A stretch of DNA of 64,000 bases. Source: Entophlyctis helioformis (Eukaryota > Chytridiomycota > Chytridiomycetes > Chytridiales > Chytriomycetaceae). The notes under the pieces were generated by a model. The model worked only from the letters and a program-made list of their open reading frames with translations. It made no database searches and was not told the DNA's origin. A program made the position numbers and the translations under genes. Below are positions 21,592 to 32,627 of the stretch, piece after piece. Location: NCBI GenBank assembly GCA_025526915.1, contig JAHLKH010000071.1, forward strand, positions 1-64,000, given 5' to 3'. Positions within the stretch are counted from its first letter, which is position 1. Each line of letters begins with the position of its first letter.

Positions 21592-22903
21592 ATGCCCCTC
21601 CTCTCGCGTCTGCAAGCCTTTTCTTTCAACACCGAGTCGTGGTTCTCCACGAGCAGCTTCATCATCGTGAAGAACCTGCTCCTGCTGATCAACTTTTTGT
21701 CCATGGTAAGCGCTGCATTTGCTGCCACCTTTGCCGTGTCTTGCTGCTGCCTGCTGCTGCCTGCTGCTGTTTCTGTGGCACTTTGTCCCTGCGATTGCCG
21801 TCAAGGCAACTCTCGCTCTCCCCCTTTCTGCCTTTCTGCATTCCCTGCCCGCTGCGACATTGCATCCTACACTCTCTTCTTTGCCAACTCTGCCCTTCTC
21901 TTTGACCCCCCATATCTGCGGGCTCTCTGCGCGTCGTCGTCCCTGCGATACGACACGACTGCCCAATAACGCGTCCGATCTGATATGGTCCTTGCTAACC
22001 CACCAAATCTCCGCGTTCTGCTCTCTCTCTCTCGTGCATCTTCCGCAATGCCCGTCTCGCCATCCCGGCTCGATCCTCGCTCACACAAATAGCTCGCCGG
22101 CATCATCCTGATTGCAACAGGCGGCTACATCAACTCGAGCGCGCCAGAAGACTTTGCAAACGTCGCTGGCAGCATCGCCGCCGCAGCCATTGTCATTGGC
22201 TCCATCATTGCCATCGTCTCGTTCCTCGGCTGCTTCGGTGCCGCCAACGAAAAGGGCCTGCTCCTCAAGACCTACTTCGCGCTTCTGCTCGTGCTCGTCA
22301 TCCTGGAGATCAGTGTCGGTGCTGCTGCGTACGCCAAGCGCGACACGGTGGGTGGTTCTGCGTGTGCTCATGTGTGCGTGTGTGTGAAGTAGGTACGATT
22401 GGCTTACATTGGGCAATGTGCTTTGCAGATTGATGGTACCCTCACGGCCGCGTGGCGCGACACTGCCATCTCCAACAACGCCACGATCCTCCGCATCGAA
22501 AAGGCTGTAAGTGCCTGTGTCCTCTCTGTTCTCGCTCTCCCGCTCTCCCGTTTTCTCGATGCCCCCGTCTCACACTTCCACCTCCGCTCGTCTCCCCCAG
22601 TTCAAATGCTGCGGCTACGCCACCGTGACCGACATGGCCGTCCCTGAAAACTGCGTGCAGGCACTCAACTTCACTTCGCCCTGCAGCGACCAGCTGCGCT
22701 CGACGGTGACCAACTCGCTGTCGACGATCGGCGGCGCGGGTGTGGCCATTGGCATCATCGAGCTCGTCGGCCTCGTCTTCTCGGCCATCCTCTTCCGCAA
22801 GATCGCCGCCAAGGAGAATGCCCAAAACTCGCTCCTCAACGAGGCCTGGAGAGTCAACCGCACAAAGGTGCAGTACGGCTACCAGAACTACCAATACGTC
22901 TGA
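21592..22903 (+). CDS. Tetraspanin family membrane protein (2)
   Basis: There are four exons: 21592-21705, 22093-22347, 22429-22506 and 22601-22903, with all introns phase 0. TM1 spans the first intron (SSFIIVKNLLLLINFLSM/LAGIILIATGG). TM2 and TM3 are in exon 2 (AAAIVIGSIIAIVSFLGCFG; FALLLVLVILEISVGAAA), with the typical GCFGAANE turn. The extracellular loop contains FKCCGYATV and two more Cys (ENC and PCS). TM4 is VAIGIIELVGLVFSAILF. The cytosolic tail ends YGYQNYQYV, with tyrosines that could act as sorting signals (inference). It is a better-preserved family member than the gene at 567 and free of frame breaks. A CT microsatellite follows the stop. Confidence 0.92.
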
Positions 22904-22921
22904 GCCTGGCCGGACCGCGTG

Positions 22922-22951
22922 TCGCTCTCTCTCTCTCTCTCTCTCTCTCTT
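22922..22951. repeat. (CT)n microsatellite
   Basis: An uninterrupted CT dinucleotide run of about 15 units in the 3' region of the second tetraspanin gene. Confidence 0.9.
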
Positions 22952-23103
22952 CCAAGCTCGTCTCGATCTGCTCTCCTTTTGTGCTTTCCCCCCGTTTCTT
23001 ATACTGTTCAAACCAACGCTATCCCTGTTCCCTGTTCCCTGCTCCCCCAGTACAACCTGTTCTGTTTGTTGAAATGACAGATGTAATGCCTACCCTTCAC
23101 TGT

Positions 23104-24542
23104 TCACACAAACTCGTCGTACACCTTGTCGTACTTGCCGACATACGAGATGTCAATCGCAAGCATGTTGGCGAGCTCTCCAAACGTCAGTGGCCGCGGC
23201 GCCATGTTCACAGCATAGTCGTCATCCTCATCCTCCTCTTGCTCGTCAATGTACTTCTTGTCCCACGACATGGCGTCGTTGGGATGGATGCCCGTTCCGC
23301 GTCGGCCGTCATTGCCGTCGTCAAAGAACGGGTTGCGCTCGGGCTTCTTGGACGGCTTGGGGATAGTGACGGCTCCGATCTGGTCGCGCATGAGTCGCAT
23401 CAAGTCTTGGCTGACGCCCTGCCACTTGGCAATGAGCTTATCGACAATCGCCACCTCGTCCTGCAGAGTGTGAGCACGCCAACGCCACGTCGCCACGCTC
23501 CGGCCGCCAAACAGCACCATACCTTCTCCTTGACCTTTTGGTACAACGTGTACTGCTCCTTAAGCTTCTCCAGCTCCGTGATCCGCGACTCCAGATCGAC
23601 CTGTTCCTTGGACTTGGTGTCGCGCACAAGCGGACTCTGGAACGGCTTCTTGGCTGACCCGATGCCTCGTTGCATGGCATTGCCGGCCGGTGTCCGCAAC
23701 CCCGACCGCGCTGCAAGAGGAGTGCGCGGCATGCCACCACCACTACCACCACCGGCGCGAAGACTGCTGCTGGCGCTCTGGAATCCAAGCATAGATGCAG
23801 ACGAGGACGGCACACCAGGCGTGAGCAAGCCTTCGGCCGCGGATGCTGCCGTCCTGAGCGATGATGCGCTTGTAAACCCAGCCGTTGGACGCACAGGCGT
23901 CGTTGCCGTGTTGGCCAATGCCGACGATCCTTCAGTGGCTGCTGCTGCATTGTATGGTGACGCCTTTGGGAATGCCGCAAGTCGAGTCGCCGCTGCTGTT
24001 TTGGTCCTGGACGGTGGTGGTGCACTGCCAGGCGTCCTGCCACCCGCTAATGGCGACTTGAACGGCGCATTGAACCCGAGTTTGCGCTTGAGTGGCAGCT
24101 TGACCGGTGTGTTCTCAGGCGGAGGCGCAGTAGCCTCGGCTGAAGGAGCTTCTTCAGATGGCTCGACGCGTGGCTGCGGCGGCTTTGTAGGTGTCTCGGA
24201 AACCGCCTTGATCTTGCTTGCCGACTGGAACCCAAGCATCATCACATCGTCGCTCACATCAACAGGACACTGTTCAGGGACATTTTCCTTGGCGCTATCC
24301 GCCTTCGAGCCGTTGCTGAGCGCACCAGCCGATGTGCTGCTGTCCATGCCGTCCGCAGAAACGGGGCGATCACGATCAAAGCGGCCAGATGCCGGTGCAG
24401 CTGGTGCTGGAGAGACATCCACAAACGCCGCAGACGCTGGCTTCTTTGGCGTCTCAAAGGTCATCCTACGCGCCGTCTGGAACCCAAACCCGGCTGGAAG
24501 TGCATCTCCATCCGTGTCGTCCGTGTGTGGTGCAAGCACAGA

Positions 24543-24573
<31 letters not shown>

Positions 24574-25252
24574 ATGCTCTCCAACAATGCTGCCGTCGAC
24601 ACTGCAATGGGCTTCAGAGGAGTCTTGGCCGTCGGTGTCTGCATGGACCTGCGCGCTGACTGGAACCCGAATCCAGCCATCGCAGACTGTCCAGCAGACG
24701 ATCCAGCAGACGATCCGGCAGACGATCCAGCAGACGACACTGATGCCGCAGGTCGAGATGCCATCGCCGGCTGCATGGACGTTCTGGCACTTGCAAACGA
24801 AAGCGATCCTGCACTTTGGGACTCCAAGCCACGACCGGCAGGGACAGCAGCGGCTGCGTTGGCACCAACAGCTGACGACGATGTGGCTGGCGAGTAGTAG
24901 AGCACGAGCTCGCCCGACGGTGGTGCGATGTAGGCGTGGGCAACAATCGTGCGGCTCTTGCACAGTCGCTCCACAACTTCTTTCTGTCGTTGGGACGCAG
25001 CAGCCGGGTCAGCACGGCAGCAGCCTCGCCTTGGCCTGCAGTGGAGCGAACAGGCGGCCTTGAACTCACCAGCGCCATGTCCGAATACCGCTGGTGCTTG
25101 GGATCAGACGGTGGTACTGACGGAGAGGCGGCTGCGGGTACGGCTGCGGCTGCCTTGAGAGCGGCATGCACCGACGACAGCGGCATCGGCAGGTCGCCCT
25201 CGGGTGTCTGGGCCAGCAGCGACCGCAGCGACCGTTCCGCCAGCGACTTCAT
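23104..25252 (-). CDS. Sfr1/Mei5-like recombination mediator with FxxA (BRC-like) repeats
   Basis: There are three phase-0 exons: 25252-25070, 24983-23523 and 23460-23104 (about 666 aa). The C-terminal 130 residues resemble SFR1/Mei5: a coiled coil (LESRITELEKLKEQYTLYQK), then DKLIAKWQGVSQDLMRLM, and a terminal TFGELANMLAIDISYVGKYD block. Family proteins pair with Swi5 and stimulate Rad51. The central region is disordered and carries repeated FxxA motifs at about residues 124 (FASA), 168 (FQSA), 229 (FQTA), 313 (FQSA), 431 (FTSA) and 462 (FQSA). Several sit in a longer repeated context such as GFGFQSARRSMQTPTAKTP and GFQSASKIKAVSETPTKPP. These resemble BRCA2 BRC repeats, which bind Rad51 through FxxA. 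The N-terminal 100 residues are unassigned. Confidence 0.68.
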
Positions 25253-25412
25253 CTGGCGTTGTTGGTTGGACGATGATTCGGAGTGTCTGTCTGGCTGATT
25301 CGGACGAGTTTATTGGTGCAGAGTGCGGATCTGCAGCGGGACAAGCGAGGCAAGCGAGGGAAGCGGACGCCGAGAGAAGGAGAAGGAGGAGACCAAGCCA
25401 GGTCAGGCCAGA

Positions 25413-26635
25413 TCAGATCATGAAGCCAATGTTGTGGTTCTTCTGGCCGGTGCCGTGGTAAAAGGACGAGAACTTGAGCGGTGCGGGCGAGTGCATAAAG
25501 GTGTAGCCGGGCCACAGCAGGCTGCGCACAATCGCAAGCGTGCCGCCCTGCTCGCTCTGCACCGACCACACGCCTGCCATTCATGGCCATCCGCGTGTCA
25601 GCACACGACCCCACTCGGCAGTATGGTTGCAAAGGGCATGGCACAGACGACCCACCACGCGGCTCGTCCGTGTCGATCGCCTCGAAAATGTCAATGGCGT
25701 CGTCGTACTTGTTGACACGCTCAGTCAGCGACCGCATCGTGACTTCAAACCCGTCACGGAAGTGCAGGTAGCTGTGGATGTGGCCCAGATCGTCGTTTGC
25801 AAGACCTGGTGTCGTTTGCAATCAGCCACGATGCACACGGCCATGGCCAGTGCCAGCGCTTACCCTTGAAGTTGGGGTTGGCGCGGATGTTTCGGTTGAG
25901 GTCGCGGTAGTACGCGCCGCGCGGTACAATCTGCGCGTCGTAGTTGATCGCACTGACGACTGCTGCCAGCCGCTTTTCTTCGCGCAGCTTGGCCTGCCAT
26001 GGTACAGGACGGTGAGCAGCCTGGCCGCTGCAAAAGCAAACGGTGATACAGCACGCGGCTTACATCCGGCGCGTCGGGGTCGGCCGCTGCAAGTCGGCCA
26101 GAATCCCATGGAAGCGGTTTCTGTTAGCAGGCCGTTGAATGGCGCATGACGGGCAGGTTGCCACTCACCGTTCTTTGGCACGGCGTGCTCGTACGATGGA
26201 TCGCCGTAGAAACGTCCCTGGATGGCGTCTGCCAGCTTGGCCTCTTCGGCAGTGACATCGGGCAGCAGGTACCAGTTGACGTTGTCAAGCCTGCTCCAAC
26301 ACACACCAACACACACCAAGGAGAGCCGTATCAGTCATTCCAGTCTGCCGTGTCCATACAGACAGCGACAAACACAAACACGCAAGAGCAGCCTGCCCGA
26401 CAACATGGACGTACGTGTAGTAGTACTTGCGCTGGAAGAGGTTGGTGTCCACCGACTGCGCGAGGAAGTAGTCCTGCTGGATGCCGAGAATCTTGCCCCA
26501 CAGGTACAGGTTGGTGAGCTTCTCCTGGTCCTTCTTGATGAGGAGAGACGAGAACAGCGTGGCACGCTCCTCGACGTTGAGAGCGAATCCCGCAAGCGTG
26601 AAGAGCGGAAGGTCGTCGCTGCTCAGAAAGGACAT
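25413..26635 (-). CDS. RSPH9: Radial spoke head protein 9
   Basis: Six short exons with matching phases. Exon 1 (26635-26415) gives LAGFALNVEERATLFSSLLI and LTNLYLWGKILGIQQDYFLA, both RSPH9 hallmarks. Exon 2 (26290-26169) gives NVNWYLLPDVTAEEAKLADA then GRFYGDPSYEHAV. A tiny exon (about 26099-26077) encodes ADPDAPD. The next gives LREEKRLAAVVSAINYDAQI then VPRGAYY. The fifth gives HIHSYLHFRDGFEV. The last gives GVWSVQSEQGGTLAIVRSLL, then WPGYTF and HGTGQKNHNIGFMI. RSPH9 is a radial-spoke head component needed for 9+2 ciliary motility, so the organism has, or recently had, motile flagella. It is divergent from the FHA gene. Confidence 0.92.
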
Positions 26636-27022
26636 GGTTCTGGCTGGTGTTTGCGAGATGGAAGCCAAGAGCCGGTGCTGCGTTTTGTGTTGCGTTTGAC
26701 CTCCAACACGTCGCGTCGATCTGGCCAGGCACCGACGCGCGGCTGGACTGGAACCACAAAACACAGTTCTCTGGCCGGCGAGTCGACGAGCAGCACCAGC
26801 CCGCACTCATAGACTGTTTCGCAGGCAGCCATGGCAGGTATGCGTCGTATCTTGGTCTGCGGCGCCCGATGCCTGTCTGGCCGCCTGCCCATCTCACTCG
26901 TGCCGTTGGCTGGATGCAACCCGGCCCGGTTCTTCTCGACATGCATCGGAATCGCACACGGCACGCCATTCGCCTCACTTCCAAAACTGCATCGCTGATC
27001 CAATCAAGACCAACTGCACCTG
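26636..27022. promoter_or_regulatory. Divergent spacer RSPH9 / FHA gene with X-box-like palindrome
   Basis: 387 bp without a convincing coding exon. Near 26824-26837 there is gcagccatggcagg, whose GCCATGGC core matches the centre of RFX X-box sites, but the outer bases deviate. A role as a ciliary promoter element is only a possibility. Confidence 0.25.
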
Positions 27023-28461
27023 ATGCTGCGGCCGCTGGAAGCCTCGTTTGAGGGCGACCGATCCATCACAGCATATCCAGACAATCCCATCCTGCTCGGC
27101 CGAGCCATCGACCCAAGCGACACCGCGCCACAGCCGACCGCGCTCAAGTTCGTGTCCAAAGTGGTGTCGCGCAAGCACGCACTGCTCGTTTACCAAGACC
27201 GCAAAGTACGAGCTCCATGCCGTGCTGGGATGTGGCGGTTCTGCTGACCATGTGCGACGGGCTGATTGACTGACTGGCTGACTGGCTGGCTGGCAGTTGT
27301 ACTTGCAAGACACCAAAAGTTCCAGCGGGACGTTTTTGAATGAGCAGCGGCTGTCGCCACAAGGCACAGAGAGCGCCAAAGTGGAGCTGCGATCGGGCGA
27401 CATCATCCGGATGGGCGAAGACTGCGAAGTCAATGGAGGTATGCATGCAGCTTGGCCTTGACGGTCGGCATCTGGCATTGACCTGGCGTGCATACAGTCA
27501 TGCACAAGAGTGTGGCCATGACCCTCTACTTTGTGGACGGAGAGAGCGCGGTAGGCTTGCCCAAGTCAACGATCCTGTCTCCGGGGCACGTGCGCATGTC
27601 GATGAACAGTTTGCCGCCAAGCGCAGGCGGTGGAGGCTTGAGCATGAGCACCAGCAACCTCAATCGCAGCGACGCATCGCTGAGCTCGGCACGCAGCAAC
27701 GACATGATCAACATGGGCGAAACGCAGATCGAGCCATACATGTGCGCATGCCATCGAATGTCTTGATCTCGTGCCTAGCGTCACACTGACTCTTGGCCAT
27801 GACTGGCGAGGTGTTCAGGGAAACGGGCGGCGATCTCCAGTTCAGACTGGACGTCGACAATGAGTTTAACGCGATCTGGACGAGTCTGACACAGGGTCTC
27901 GATTCCCAGTCGGTGCGGCACCTCAAGCACGTGTCCAAGGCACACGCACTGTCCATGATGACGCAAGGGATCTACGCCGCATACTCTGCCGGATCCGGCT
28001 CGGGAATCTACGGATCGCAGACGGAGCTGTCGTCGTCGAACCCGCGGCAGAGTTTCCAAAACTACTTGGGCTCGCCGCATAGCTCAGAGGGGACGGTGAC
28101 AGATACCAGCGGTGGCAGTGGCGGAGGCGGCGGGATTGGATTGGGACTCAGTGGACGGTTACAGACGGCGAGGATGTCGCGGCTGCCTGGATCACCAGGC
28201 AACCTGCTCCTCAACTCTTCACGGGTACGGCAAAGCAGTGCACTGAGCGCTTCTTCCAACACGTCTTCCACCACGCCTGCCTCGCCTGCACCATTGTCTG
28301 CGCCAGTCCTCGGCAGCAATCCGTCCTTGTCTCCAGGTAAACACGCATTTGCCACGCGTCTGCATGCCTCGTCTGACTGCCACACGCACGGCTGACTCTT
28401 GTGTTGACGGGTTGCAGGCCGCAACACGCATCACACTATCGCAAGGAGCCCGCTTGTCTAG
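27023..28461 (+). CDS. FHA-domain protein, SLMAP/Far10-like
   Basis: Exons 27023-27205, 27297-27438, 27498-about 27740, about 27790-28336 and about 28418-28461. The FHA domain spans exons 1-3: MLRPLEASFEGDRSI, GRAIDPSD, VVSRKHALLVYQDRK/LYLQ, DTKSSSGTFLNEQRLSPQGT and LRSGDIIRMGEDCEV. The order, including the RKHA and KSSSGTFLN phospho-Thr pocket elements, is that of SLMAP and fungal Far9/Far10 of STRIPAK complexes. The rest is Ser/Gly-rich apart from a helical stretch (EFNAIWTSLTQGLDSQSVRH). Unlike SLMAP, no C-terminal transmembrane helix is visible, and the last exon is short (RNTHHTIARSPLV). The junction near 27740-27790 does not join in phase, possibly because of a one-base error. Assignment beyond FHA is tentative. 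Confidence 0.65.
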
Positions 28462-28578
28462 GGCTTTGACGCAAAGAATGTATTGATTCCCGCCACATCC
28501 ACGCTGTGTATCATGCACCCGCCGCGAGCCAGCCCACTTGCTGCCCACCGTACACACGCGCGCACACACCTGTGGGCA

Positions 28579-29311
28579 TCAAGTGTTGAAATAAAGGCCC
28601 ATGAACTGGTTAAAGTTGAATGTGTCCTTGTCCGAGTTGGACGACACCTGGCGTATGAGTTCCTTGGCGTCGTCCATCGACAGCTTGTTATCAGGGTACT
28701 CGGTGAATGCCTTGATAAGCTCGGACATGGATATCTGGCCGGGCGGGTATGTCGACGGATCGTATCGCTGCAATCTGCGCGTGCATGGCGGGACTGTGAG
28801 ACATGGGTGCGCGAGCAAGGGCGGATGGATGGCTTACACGGCAAACGCGCGTCGGAGCTCGTTGGACGTGATGGATGTTTGCAGCTTCTTGGTGACCGTG
28901 AGGACAAAGGCTGTATGTGGATGCAGCAAACGTCGTTCAGCACGCCGCCAGCACACGGCCAATGGCAGCCAATGGCAGCCAATGCAGGCACAACAGCCCA
29001 TCCACTTGCACTCAAAGTCGATTTCGCCAGTGCCCTTGTCGATTTCGTTCATCATCTCGTCGAGCTCGTCCTGTTGGTCCAGTCCATGGTCAGAGCTGGC
29101 CGCAAAGCGCCTCGAGCCGCTTCGTGGCACCAACCCGTGACGCCTTGAAGCCAACTGTCGCCATGAGCGACTCGAGCTCTTGGCGCGAGATGGTGCCGCC
29201 ATGGTCCACATCCACCAGCGAGAAGATCTCGGCGAGCTCCTGCAGCTCAGCCTGGGTCAGACCCGACTTTTCCAGCAGCGCATCGTCGAACTTGATGCTG
29301 GATCGTTTCAT
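28579..29311 (-). CDS. EF-hand protein of the calmodulin/centrin superfamily
   Basis: Starts at ATG 29311 (MKRSSIKFDDALLEKSGLTQ) and runs through about four exons to the stop at 28579. The first EF-hand is canonical (EIFSLVDVDHGGTISRQELE, Ca ligands D, D, G, T, S, E). The second exon has a degenerate loop (MMNEIDKGTGEIDFE). The third exon gives FVLTVTKKLQTSITSNELRR. The last carries a third unit with an odd loop (YDPSTYPPGQISMSELIKAF) and a fourth (NSDKDTFNFNQFMGLYFNT). Only the first site looks fully able to bind calcium. Its place next to RSPH9 and the FHA gene does not define a role. The junction near 28900-29020 is not resolved cleanly. Confidence 0.7.
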
Positions 29312-29375
29312 TCGTTGTTGCAAGGCTTTAGACAAGAAGGGGTTGGTGCGGGTGGCGGTTCATCTAGTCGGCCCA

Positions 29376-30447
29376 TCACTCGGGCTGCGGAACAAACCCG
29401 AAGCGGGCCAGAACGTGTGGCAGCGCCGCGAGTTGGGCACCGTAGCGGCTTGCGTTTTCGTACAGCTCAAACAGAGGCACGGCTAACAGCTTCATGTTGC
29501 GCGGCACCGACAGGATCTCTGGGTTCGATGTGTGAATAGGCGAGCGACATTCATATGCAAGGATGGGCGGTTGGCGAGCCTTACTGTTGGGCGGCAGATG
29601 GACCAGGTAGACCTTTTCATCTCCTTGGCTCGCTGTTGGTGGCACGGCCAATGCACGCGCAGGTCAGTTCATTGCAGAGACCGATGCAGGCCACGATGCA
29701 GGACGACAGACGCGCCTTGATATGTGCAGGAAGGTATGGATACTGCGGCGATGCATGTGGGTATGAGTGGGCGGGTCATGATCACCGAGAAGCAGCAGCA
29801 GCAGCAGACAGACAGACAGACGGCTGATGCAGGCGCATACCATCATGTTGTCAAAGTTTGGACGCCACCACACAGAGAGCAGCTCGCCGACCTCAAAGTC
29901 GCCTTCGTCGGTGGCATCTTCTCCAGGCGGCGCAAGCTTCTCGTTGACGAGCCGCTTGAGGCCCTTGGCCACATCCTCGCCCAGCTTGAGCGTGCCGCCC
30001 GGCCTGTGTGTGCATGTGCATGTGTGATCCAGCAGTGGTCCGGCAAGAGACACGGCGCGAGGGTCAGTGCTGCAGGCGTCGCTCGGACAGCAGCAGCCCA
30101 ACGAGCACACGGCCACGCACAGCTTGTAGAAGGAGCCGCCGACCTGCAGCACGAGGACGTGCGGGTGGCCGTGCTCGTGCACCAGCAGCACGCCCTCGAC
30201 CGACTCGCGCATGCCCTTGGTCGAGAACTCGGACTGCAGCCGGGCCATGCGGGCCTGCACGCTGGGCTCGTCGTTGGCCTGCGCCTCCTTGATGCCGAAG
30301 CTGTACCCGGACAGCGGGTGCCTGTGCCATTGCAGCCTCGTCGTCAGTTGCGCTGCCATGCTGTGTGCTGCCATGCCATGCCATGCCGTGCGCTGCCATG
30401 CCATGCCGTGTGGCCACCTACAGCACGACCGTCGGTTGCGATGCCAT
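29376..30447 (-). CDS. NUDT21: Cleavage factor Im 25 kDa subunit (CPSF5)
   Basis: Starts at ATG 30447 with a 26-nt coding exon (MASQPTVVL...). Exon 2 continues HPLSGYSFGIKEAQANDEPS, RMARLQSEFSTKGMRESVEG and VLLVHEHGHPHVLVLQVGGS. Later exons give GGTLKLGEDVAKGLKRLVNE, the degenerate Nudix box, and VGELLSVWWRPNFDNMM, then EKVYLVHLPPN and a final VPRNMKLLAVPLFELYENAS with LPHVLARFGFVPQPE. Both ends align with human NUDT21. CFIm25 binds UGUA upstream of poly(A) sites and lacks hydrolase activity, as the degenerate Nudix box suggests here. Intron 1 contains repeats of ccatg. It is divergent from the EED gene with only 57 bp between starts. Confidence 0.9.
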
Positions 30448-30504
30448 TCAAGTGTTCGCTTTGCCGGCAACCCGCCAGCCCGGCCAGATCGATCGTCGCC
30501 GCCC
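30448..30504. promoter_or_regulatory. 57-bp bidirectional spacer NUDT21 / EED
   Basis: The start codons of CFIm25 (-) and EED (+) are only 57 bp apart, so transcription start sites or leaders probably overlap. No specific motif is claimed. Confidence 0.35.
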
Positions 30505-32555
30505 ATGAAGCGCAGTGCACCAGCCGCCGGCCTGTCGCTGCCACCGCGCAAGAGCCACCCGCTGCGCTCCTTCTTCCTGGGCACAGAGCCTGCGCCTGCC
30601 CTGTCGCCTGCCCTGTCGCCCACACAGCCTGCGGCGGCATCGCCTGCTGCGTCTGCGTCGACCGACGACCCGACGCACACGTCCCGAGGCTCGACGCCTG
30701 CATCGACAGACACTCCAGACCCGACGACAAGCCTGCATCTGCTGCCAGCTACAGCCACAGCAGCCACACCAACAGCTACGACAACAGCAGCCAGCAGCGG
30801 CAGCGTGCCAGACACAGACTCGGACTTCATCTCCTGCCGTCCATCCCCGTCGGCGTCACCGTGTCCGATTCGGCGCAGTCGTCCGTGTCCGAGTCCGTGC
30901 TCGCGTCCATCGCAGCTCCGTATCGGCATCCGCACACGCAGCAGGCCCCTACCAGCCCCTTTCCTCCACTCGGACGCCGCGCCATACGTGCCGCTGCCCG
31001 AGTCGGCCCAAGACCACATCTTCCGCAACCTGCGTCTGCGCCGTATCGTCAAGGAGAACCACGGGTCCGAGATCCAGCACTGCGTCTTCTTCACGCCTCC
31101 GCCGACCGACGACGAGGCTGGCGGCGGCAGGGGTCCAGCGGCGGGAACGGATGCGAGCAACGTGCTTGCAACAATCGGTGGGTCGCAGGTCAACTTTTAC
31201 GACAACGAGCATTGCGGCGACCATCTGGACATTATGGCACATTTTCGCTGGATGACGAGCCGGTGGCATCGGCGGCCGATACGTGCAGCCCGGCAAAGGT
31301 AGAGAGCCTGCATGCGATCACCCCGCTCCGTGTCTGTGGATCGCGACACGGCCTGACTTGGAGTGGTGCTAGGAAATCCTCGCGTGTTGCTGGTTGCGAT
31401 ATCCGGATGACGCGGTGCTGGCTGCAGCGGGCGGCGACAAACTCATCCATATCCTGAGTCTGGCCACGTCCTCTGAGATCAAGATCCTCGCTGGCCATGA
31501 AGGTAGTGTGGCCACACGCATGGTGGACGCTGTCGACGGTTGGCTGACGGTGTCGACAGGCAAAATCATGGATCTGCAGGCACATCCGCTGGATGACAAC
31601 CTGCTTCTATCGTGCTCGACCGACGGCACAGCGCGGCTGTGGCACCTGGATTCAGGACGATGCGTCTGCACGTACGCTGTGCATGCAACCGCACTCGTGA
31701 GTCGTCTCGTCACCTGCACGCTCACTTGACACGCGTTGACGGCAAGCTCACTCGTTTGCTCCAGTCGTTCCACCCCAGCGGCCAGTCCTTTGTCACGGGC
31801 TCGTTCTCCGGATCCGTGCACCAATGGCGCATCCCCGACACCCTCCTTTCCTCTCGACACCTGCCGCATCAGCGCTCGACACGATACGCGTGACCGACGG
31901 CGAGATGCTGACGGCACGCTCCATTCGAACCAGATTGACTGCATTCGGTTTGTCGGCGACTGCGTCCTGTCCAAATCCACGTCGGGCAAGATGGCCTTGT
32001 GGGATGCCGAGTCGAAGCAGACGATCCACAGCTTCCATCTGCGGGGCGGCAGCAACCGGTGCAGGTTTGATGTGACGTGAGTATGGCAGTGGGGGGCATG
32101 AGAGCCGGCGTGGCAGCGCGTTCCGGCTGGGTTGGGAATCTCACGCCGACTTGGACATGGCTGGATAGACGCGATGGCAGGTATGTGTGCGTGGGCACAG
32201 CGGTCGGCACGGTGTCCGTGTACAGCCTCGTGACGGGACGGCTCATTTCCGAGTTGCGGCACAAGCGGTCCAACAAGGCTGTTCGGTGCTGTGCCTTTTC
32301 GCGCCACCAGCGGTAAGCCTGCTGCATGCGTTCATGCCATCCTTCTTGGCGTGCTGGCTGGCTGAACCGGCTGTGCATCCAGGAACATTGTGTTTGCGGG
32401 CGAGGATTCCTTCATCTGGAGGTAAGCCACGGCACCGCGCGATGGGCTGCAGAACGCATGGCTGAGACAGTGATGCTTGTTCATTTGTGTCGGATGGACT
32501 GGGAAACGACAGATTTGATTACAGACCGGCCGACTCGGAATCGGTATCCCGATAA
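30505..32555 (+). CDS. EED: Polycomb EED/ESC-like WD40 protein
   Basis: The long N-terminus is disordered (Pro/Ala/Ser/Thr). WD blocks then follow EED in order: RRIVKENHGSEIQHCVFF, NVLATIGGSQVNFYDNE, EILACCWLRYPDDAVLAAAG, KILAGHEG/KIMDLQAHPLDD, NLLLSCSTDGTARLWHLDSG, QSFVTGSFSGSVHQWRI, QIDCIRFVGDCVLSKSTSGK, and finally AVRCCAFSRHQR/NIVFAGED with SFIWRFDYR. The DCIRFVGD...LSKS and FIWRFD blocks are characteristic of EED. EED is the H3K27me3-reading scaffold of PRC2. In my alignment the aromatic-cage Tyr of the TCAW block is replaced by Leu, and the WY pair is not seen, so methyl-lysine reading may differ. A one-base shift is needed at about 31200-31240 (to SLDDEPVASAADTCSPAK). Confidence 0.75.
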
Positions 32556-32627
32556 GACACACTCGGCACACTGGCAATAATGAAGGCCACCGGTCGGGCG
32601 ATCACAGTGCGACCAGTGTGTACGCAA

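Noticed and set aside
22981..24897. Plus-strand open frame of 638 codons
   Set aside because: Antisense of the Sfr1-like exon 2, which has splice sites and family resemblance on the minus strand.
29664..31193. Minus-strand open frame of 509 codons
   Set aside because: It spans NUDT21 introns and the antisense of EED exon 1; conserved exons in both genes contradict it.
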